From assembly GCA_046160625.1 (NCBI GenBank), contig JBJXGZ010000005.1:102893-166892 (forward strand): a stretch of DNA of 64,000 nt. Reading direction: 5' to 3'. This document shows, piece by piece, positions 60,272 through 64,000 of this stretch. The notes below the pieces were generated by a model. That model saw nothing but the letters and a program-made list of their open reading frames with translations, had not been told where the DNA came from and made no database searches. Source of the DNA: M3007 sp046160625. GTDB taxonomy: Bacteria; Bacteroidota; Bacteroidia; Chitinophagales; Saprospiraceae. Made by a program: the position numbers and the translations under genes. Positions within the stretch are counted from its first letter, which is position 1. Every line of letters begins with the position of its first letter.

Positions 60272-61312
60272 TTATTCGGCGCGGTAATTTGTCCCTGCCC
60301 CTTGTCCAAATTTTATGATTAGATGTTTTGAGATCAAATCGGATACAATCCTCTTCACCGTGGGTTTGGGAATATTCAATTTTTGAGCAATTTCCCCTGA
60401 TTTACATCCTGGATTATTTATGATATGGGTATGTACCATTTTTTCTTTTGGGGAAAGTGTACTGTCTTGTCCCGTCAACTCTAATTTCCTCTGTAATTTA
60501 TACTGAATATTCGACAGCGACTCAAGGAAGAATTCGATCCATTCTGTAATGTCTTCATTGGGCCTTTGCGCTTGACAGCTTCTTAAAGTTATATAATAGT
60601 CTTTTTTTCTGTTTTCGATCTCGTTTTCAAAACTCACATACTCAATCCATTTATAGCCACTTCTCAGAAGCAGCAATGTTGTCAGAAGGCGGCTCAGCCG
60701 TCCATTGCCGTCCTGAAACGGGTGAATACTTAAAAACTCATATACAAATGAAGCACATGCTATTAGGGGATGGACTTCTTTTTCTTGTGAATACCATTCT
60801 ACAACCTCCCTCATCGCGTCCTCGGTTGGAAACCCTGGTTCAGTTGTCTTAAATATTATTTTTTTCGTGCCGTCAGGAAAATTCGCCTCTACTGCATTGA
60901 CGTGCTGTTTGTAGTCTCCTCTATGCCAATCATCTTTTTCACTATACTTTAGCAATTGGTTATGCAGGTTTTTTATATTACTCTCTGTCATTGCTATCTC
61001 CCCAAAAGAATCGCTTATCAAATCCAACACATTGAAGTATCCGACTACTTCTTGGGAATCTCTGTCCTCAATTTTACTGATGCCAATATTGTTCAAAAGT
61101 GCCTCCACTTCCTCATCGCTCATTTTTGAACCTTCTATCCGCGTTGAGGCTCCGACACTCTGAATAGTTGCAATAGCCTTGAGTTGTCTAAGGCTTTTAC
61201 CTTCCAAGCGCTCAATGGAAGACCACGAGGCATCAAACCGATCAATCCGGCTTATCACACTCAATATCTTCCAACTCAATTTTAAATCAAAATGGTAAAT
61301 TTTTGCTTTCAT
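60272..61312 (-). CDS. Fic family AMPylase-type protein
   Basis: A 346-residue protein. The Fic core motif HPFQDGNGRLSR starts at about residue 197, with the catalytic His first. An STRIEG inhibitory motif lies upstream near residue 60, the class II arrangement in which Glu blocks ATP binding. The C-terminus is a winged helix (SGEIAQKLNIPKPTVKRIV). It probably attaches AMP to a target protein and may regulate its own transcription; the target is unknown. The start at 61312 is chosen over 61333, which reads MGFNFAPM first. Confidence 0.92.
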   Translation of the reverse strand: MKAKIYHFDLKLSWKILSVISRIDRFDASWSSIERLEGKSLRQLKAIATIQSVGASTRIEGSKMSDEEVEALLNNIGISKIEDRDSQEVVGYFNVLDLISDSFGEIAMTESNIKNLHNQLLKYSEKDDWHRGDYKQHVNAVEANFPDGTKKIIFKTTEPGFPTEDAMREVVEWYSQEKEVHPLIACASFVYEFLSIHPFQDGNGRLSRLLTTLLLLRSGYKWIEYVSFENEIENRKKDYYITLRSCQAQRPNEDITEWIEFFLESLSNIQYKLQRKLELTGQDSTLSPKEKMVHTHIINNPGCKSGEIAQKLNIPKPTVKRIVSDLISKHLIIKFGQGAGTNYRAE

Positions 61313-61398
61313 GGGGGCAAAGTTAAAACCCATGAACTAATTATGAGCCGATTTGAGCCGATTTTTTTGTTTTTTGAGCCGATTTTTTATACTATTCT

Positions 61399-61471
61399 TG
61401 CACACAACGCTGGCGTGACTGTCAAACCGCTGCGCTTAGCGGGCGGTTGGCAGCCACGCAGAGTTAGCACC
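61399..61471 (-). repeat. attC-like site 2, after VapC-1
   Basis: Imperfect palindrome 10 bp after the toxin stop. On the minus strand it opens GTGCTAACTCTGCGTGGC and closes GTCACGCCAGCGTTGTG, with a CCGCCCGCTAAGCGCAGCGG core. The TAAC...GCGTTG boundaries follow the attC R-box pattern. Confidence 0.65.
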
Positions 61472-61481
61472 ATTATTATCT

Positions 61482-61922
61482 TCAGATTACACTTCTGAGC
61501 TGTAACATTTCTTGGGTCGTTATGAAGTTTGTGAACCCTTTTTTGGTCAATCCACCTATAAGCAACTTATCGCCTGTCCAAAGTTTGATGTCAAGGAATA
61601 GACTGAGCGCAACATGAGTGATGTCGTCCATATCTACGTCCCTAACAAGATCAGCGGCTTTCTGCCAAAATTCAAAAGGGATTGTGCTTTCCGAAAAGAA
61701 GTCAACCTGTTTGTAAACTAAAAACTCTACTTCGTCATATTCATGCTCATCATACCCTGCTATCTTGATAATCTTATCTTTATGGTCGTTGATTTCTTCC
61801 CGTAAATATTCACAGCCGTAAAAGGTAAATGTGTCCTGTGAATTCAAGATGATGTCGCCGATGCTACTTTCTGGATTGAGCATGGCACTAAATATAATAT
61901 TGCTATCTACTACGACCTTCAT
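61482..61922 (-). CDS. PIN-domain toxin VapC-like, pair 1
   Basis: A 146-residue PIN domain. The acidic residues are in MKVVVDSNIIFSA, DVDMDDITHVALSL and IKLWTGDK, as in type II VapC ribonucleases. It overlaps its antitoxin by four bases (ATGA). The protein is paralogous to the toxin at 62518-62961. Site 2 follows its stop. Confidence 0.88.
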   Translation of the reverse strand: MKVVVDSNIIFSAMLNPESSIGDIILNSQDTFTFYGCEYLREEINDHKDKIIKIAGYDEHEYDEVEFLVYKQVDFFSESTIPFEFWQKAADLVRDVDMDDITHVALSLFLDIKLWTGDKLLIGGLTKKGFTNFITTQEMLQLRSVI

Positions 61923-62128
61923 TCTCCGGGCAGAAAACGATGTTTATTTTTCTCCCACCAACTTTTGTTGACTTCTCTGGCGAGTTTGTCAACATCCTCT
62001 TGGGTCGCCTTGCTTTTGGCAACAATTTCCTTGTAGCGGAGGTAGTTCAAAAAACGCTGAATCTCCTCGATGTTAATATTCGTTGGCAGCTTCACGATGA
62101 TGGCATCTGCCGTGCGTTCAATGGTCAT
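61919..62128 (-). CDS. Antitoxin, pair 1
   Basis: A 69-residue protein: a short DNA-binding-like N-terminus (MTIERTADAIIVKLPTNINI) and a C-terminal segment (KATQEDVDKLAREVNKSWWE, KHRFLP) likely to wrap the toxin. Paralogous to the antitoxin of pair 2. Overlap with the toxin start shows coupling. Confidence 0.82.
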   Translation of the reverse strand: MTIERTADAIIVKLPTNINIEEIQRFLNYLRYKEIVAKSKATQEDVDKLAREVNKSWWEKNKHRFLPGE

Positions 62129-62196
62129 AATCTAAAGTCTAGTTAGACCCCAAAGATATTGGCAAATTGGTGATTATCCAAGTCAGAAGTGTGGCT

Positions 62197-62416
62197 TTCT
62201 GAGCGAATACCCTGAGGGATGGGTCGCAAACCCTGTCCACAATCCTCAAAAGCCTCTGAAAATCAATATTATATCCAGGTCGCGGCGGCGTAACGACGGG
62301 CTATCCGCCAAAATCGGAGCGCAATCTTGCGGGCGAATGCCCTGAATTATCCGTCGCCAACCTGTTCACAATCCTCAAAAATATTTGAAAATCAATATTT
62401 TATATATCCCGGCTTC
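62197..62416. repeat. Imperfect direct duplication upstream of pair 1
   Basis: A block near 62197-62290 recurs near 62329-62416 (shared CACAATCCTCAAAA, TGAAAATCAATATT, GCGAATNCCCTGA). The 312-bp gap between pair 1 and site 3 contains no other feature. Confidence 0.7.
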
Positions 62417-62440
62417 ATACTCGGCTACCCCTATTCTTGG

Positions 62441-62512
62441 TGCAAACGTTTGCTTCCTTGCGTACCGCCGCGCTTAGCGAGTGGTTGGCAGGGAAGCCAT
62501 AGTTCGCTGTGT
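62441..62512 (-). repeat. attC-like site 3, after VapC-2
   Basis: Begins six bases after the toxin stop. On the minus strand CAGCGAACTATGGCTTCC pairs with GGAAGCAAACGTTTG, with a CTCGCTAAGCG core. Shares the central core with site 1 and the GCGAAC end with site 4. Confidence 0.65.
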
Positions 62513-62517
62513 ATTTA

Positions 62518-62961
62518 TTATTCAAGCAAGGTGCGTAACTTATACAGCTCGTCGGTCGTAATAAAGTTGGTATAGCCTTTTTTAGCCAAGCCCCTCATCA
62601 ACTCTCTATCACCTGTCCATAATTTTATGCCAAGGAATTCAGCAAGAGTTACAAAGGCAATATCATTCATATCTACATCCCGAACGAGATTGGCCCCTTT
62701 TAACCAAAACTCGAATGGTATGAGTGCTTCGTTAGTGAATTCCAGGCAATTCGTAATTTGATATTCGGATTGGTCTAACTGCTCCTCTGATGTTTTAGAG
62801 AGCTCGAGCAGTTTAGGGCGATGTTTTTTGAGTTCGGAGCGCAGCGTATCACACGCATGAAATTCAAGAATCCCATGGGAGTTCATAATCAGGTCGCCAA
62901 TCTTACTTTCGGTGTTCAAGACGGCGCTGAATGCGATATTGGTATCAATGACGAATTTCAC
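62518..62961 (-). CDS. PIN-domain toxin VapC-like, pair 2
   Basis: A 147-residue PIN protein, a clear paralogue of the toxin of pair 1 (KFVIDTNIAFSAVLN, NLVRDVDMNDIAFVTLAEF, IKLWTGDREL). Catalytic acids are kept. Four-base overlap with its antitoxin. Confidence 0.88.
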   Translation of the reverse strand: MKFVIDTNIAFSAVLNTESKIGDLIMNSHGILEFHACDTLRSELKKHRPKLLELSKTSEEQLDQSEYQITNCLEFTNEALIPFEFWLKGANLVRDVDMNDIAFVTLAEFLGIKLWTGDRELMRGLAKKGYTNFITTDELYKLRTLLE

Positions 62962-63170
62962 TCAGCTTCAGGTAAAAAGCGATGTTTATTTTCTGCCCAC
63001 CACTGCTTATTGGCCTCACGGGCCAGTATATCTACGTCTTCCTGCTTTGCTTTGCTGTCTTTGGTGGCCTCCTTGTACAGGAGATAGTTTATTAGACGCT
63101 GAACGCCTTCCAAGTCAATTGACCCCGGAAGAGAAATAACTATTTGATTATCAATTCTTTGAATCGTCAT
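62958..63170 (-). CDS. Antitoxin, pair 2
   Basis: A 70-residue protein (MTIQRIDNQIVISLPGSIDL to ENKHRFLPEAE), a paralogue of the pair 1 antitoxin: the segments RLINYLLYKE, QEDVDILARE and NKHRFLP match. The ATG at 63170 aligns with the pair 1 start; a start at 63191 is less likely. Confidence 0.82.
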   Translation of the reverse strand: MTIQRIDNQIVISLPGSIDLEGVQRLINYLLYKEATKDSKAKQEDVDILAREANKQWWAENKHRFLPEAE

Positions 63171-63305
63171 GTAAAGTGATTTTAAATACAAATATACGTT
63201 TTTTCACGGTTGCCAAACTCTCCCAGTTGCCATGATTGTGTACAACTTTAATTCCGTCCAAAATTTTGTACTGCCCCTCGAATACTGTTTTTTACTTTTG
63301 AAGTC

Positions 63306-63374
63306 ACAGCGAACGTTTGTGCTGACGAAGGTGCGACGTTTAGGAGTACTTGTCGGCAGCACCTAGTTCGCTGT
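63306..63374 (-). repeat. attC-like site 4, after VapC-3
   Basis: Perfect 9-bp ends (ACAGCGAAC and GTTCGCTGT) enclose inner stems GTGCTG/CAGCAC and CGAC/GTCG. It starts eight bases after the toxin stop. The cleanest of the four sites. Confidence 0.7.
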
Positions 63375-63382
63375 ATTATTTA

Positions 63383-63760
63383 TTACGCTGGCTGATAAAG
63401 GATTATACCTGGCAGAAAGTCAAAATCCTTCAAATTATAGGTGTATATCGGTATTTGATGAATCACAGCGGTCGCTCCAATGATGGCATCCGGTATCTTC
63501 AATCCGTGGCTGAGATTGTATGTTTCGATAAACTCGATTGCTTTTTCAGAGACGGCGTTGTCAATCTGAACGACATCATAGAATTTTATCTTCTTTTTCA
63601 TCTGGGCCAGCTCGTTCTTATTGCCCATTCCTTGAAAAAGTTCCATGACCGTAACGGCAGACAGGGCAATTTTTGCAAACCCAATTTTGTCCAACTGGTC
63701 TATGGTCTCAGCCCGGCCATTGAAGGCGCTGATGAAAATATTTGTGTCACAAAGTACCAT
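63383..63760 (-). CDS. PIN-domain toxin VapC, pair 3
   Basis: A 125-residue VapC (MVLCDTNIFISAFNGRAETI, SAVTVMELFQGMGNK, KIPDAIIGATAVI, YTYNLKDFDFLPGI) from a different branch than pairs 1 and 2. All four PIN acids are present. The start at 63760 places the first Asp at residue 5; it lies one base after the antitoxin stop. Confidence 0.92.
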   Translation of the reverse strand: MVLCDTNIFISAFNGRAETIDQLDKIGFAKIALSAVTVMELFQGMGNKNELAQMKKKIKFYDVVQIDNAVSEKAIEFIETYNLSHGLKIPDAIIGATAVIHQIPIYTYNLKDFDFLPGIILYQPA

Positions 63761-63761
63761 A

Positions 63762-63998
63762 TCAAATATTCCAGTTGCGCTGCCAGGCAGTTGAACGAAT
63801 TTGCTCAATCGTCCTTGGATTGTCCTTCCAAATGCCAAAAAGCTCCTTTGGATCCACCCTTTTATCGCCTCTTGTAATGCTCGGGGTAAGGATGACAGGG
63901 GATGCCTGAACCTTTATAGTTTTGATATTCAATGACTTAAGCACTTGGAGAAGATGCTCAATTTCTTGAATGCCAGTTGTTTCGATGGTGACTGTCAT
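63762..63998 (-). CDS. Antitoxin, pair 3
   Basis: A 78-residue antitoxin (MTVTIETTGIQEIEHLLQVL, then a segment with KRVDPKELFGIWKDNPRTIE). It is unlike the pair 1/2 antitoxins. The ATG is complete two bases before the window edge. Confidence 0.75.
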   Translation of the reverse strand: MTVTIETTGIQEIEHLLQVLKSLNIKTIKVQASPVILTPSITRGDKRVDPKELFGIWKDNPRTIEQIRSTAWQRNWNI

Positions 63999-64000
63999 AA

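Overview
The window looks like a chromosome segment of a Bacteroidota bacterium, most likely a Saprospiraceae or Haliscomenobacter-type filamentous or gliding organism. The evidence is: three proteins plus a mini-protein ending in type A type IX secretion (T9SS) sorting domains, a giant adhesin with a gliding-associated (type B) T9SS C-terminus, a SprB repeat, DUF4249 and DUF3276 family proteins, promoters of the Bacteroidota type (TAnnTTTG) and almost no Shine-Dalgarno sequences. No rRNA, tRNA or CRISPR array was recognised.

Layout. 0-0.7 kb: a DUF433/DUF5615 toxin-antitoxin pair between short direct repeats. 0.7-5.6 kb: secreted, lipoprotein and cell-envelope genes including rfbC. 5.7-8.7 kb: GH36 alpha-galactosidase and a DUF4249 lipoprotein. 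9.4-19.8 kb: panB, a 2118-residue adhesin, a sirtuin and a histidine kinase. 19.9-25.3 kb: secreted metallopeptidase, T9SS cargo, FKBP isomerase. 25.4-30 kb: secA and an RGG-box PUR-domain RNA-binding protein. 30-43.3 kb: a FadH-like reductase, LysM glucosaminidase, DbpA-like helicase, TANGO2-like protein, a mini T9SS protein and RNase R. 43.4-47.3 kb: a translationally coupled operon of lipoprotein, ECF sigma factor and a membrane-spanning barrel protein. 47.5-49.7 kb: iscS-small ORF-iscU-iscA. 50-56 kb: methylmalonyl-CoA mutase small subunit-like protein, a peptidoglycan-binding protein, a GMC oxidoreductase and others.

56.6 kb to the end is a more AT-rich accessory region with all genes on the minus strand. 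It carries an amine oxidase-like protein, GNAT, DUF1801, VOC and Fic proteins and three VapBC-type pairs. Four consecutive units (Fic and three toxin-antitoxin pairs) each end, about 2-11 bp after the last stop codon, in a 69-73 bp imperfect palindrome; two of these palindromes share a long core. This is the organisation of integron gene cassettes with attC sites, here without an integrase in view.

The second striking theme is repeats. At least five sequence families of perfect 15-25 bp inverted repeats occur both between genes and in frame inside genes (alpha-galactosidase, FadH-like reductase, TANGO2-like protein, barrel protein, mutase). Unrelated proteins therefore carry the same inserted peptide, as known for Rickettsia palindromic elements. 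Two MITE-like elements with shared termini and two larger nested inverted repeats add to this picture.
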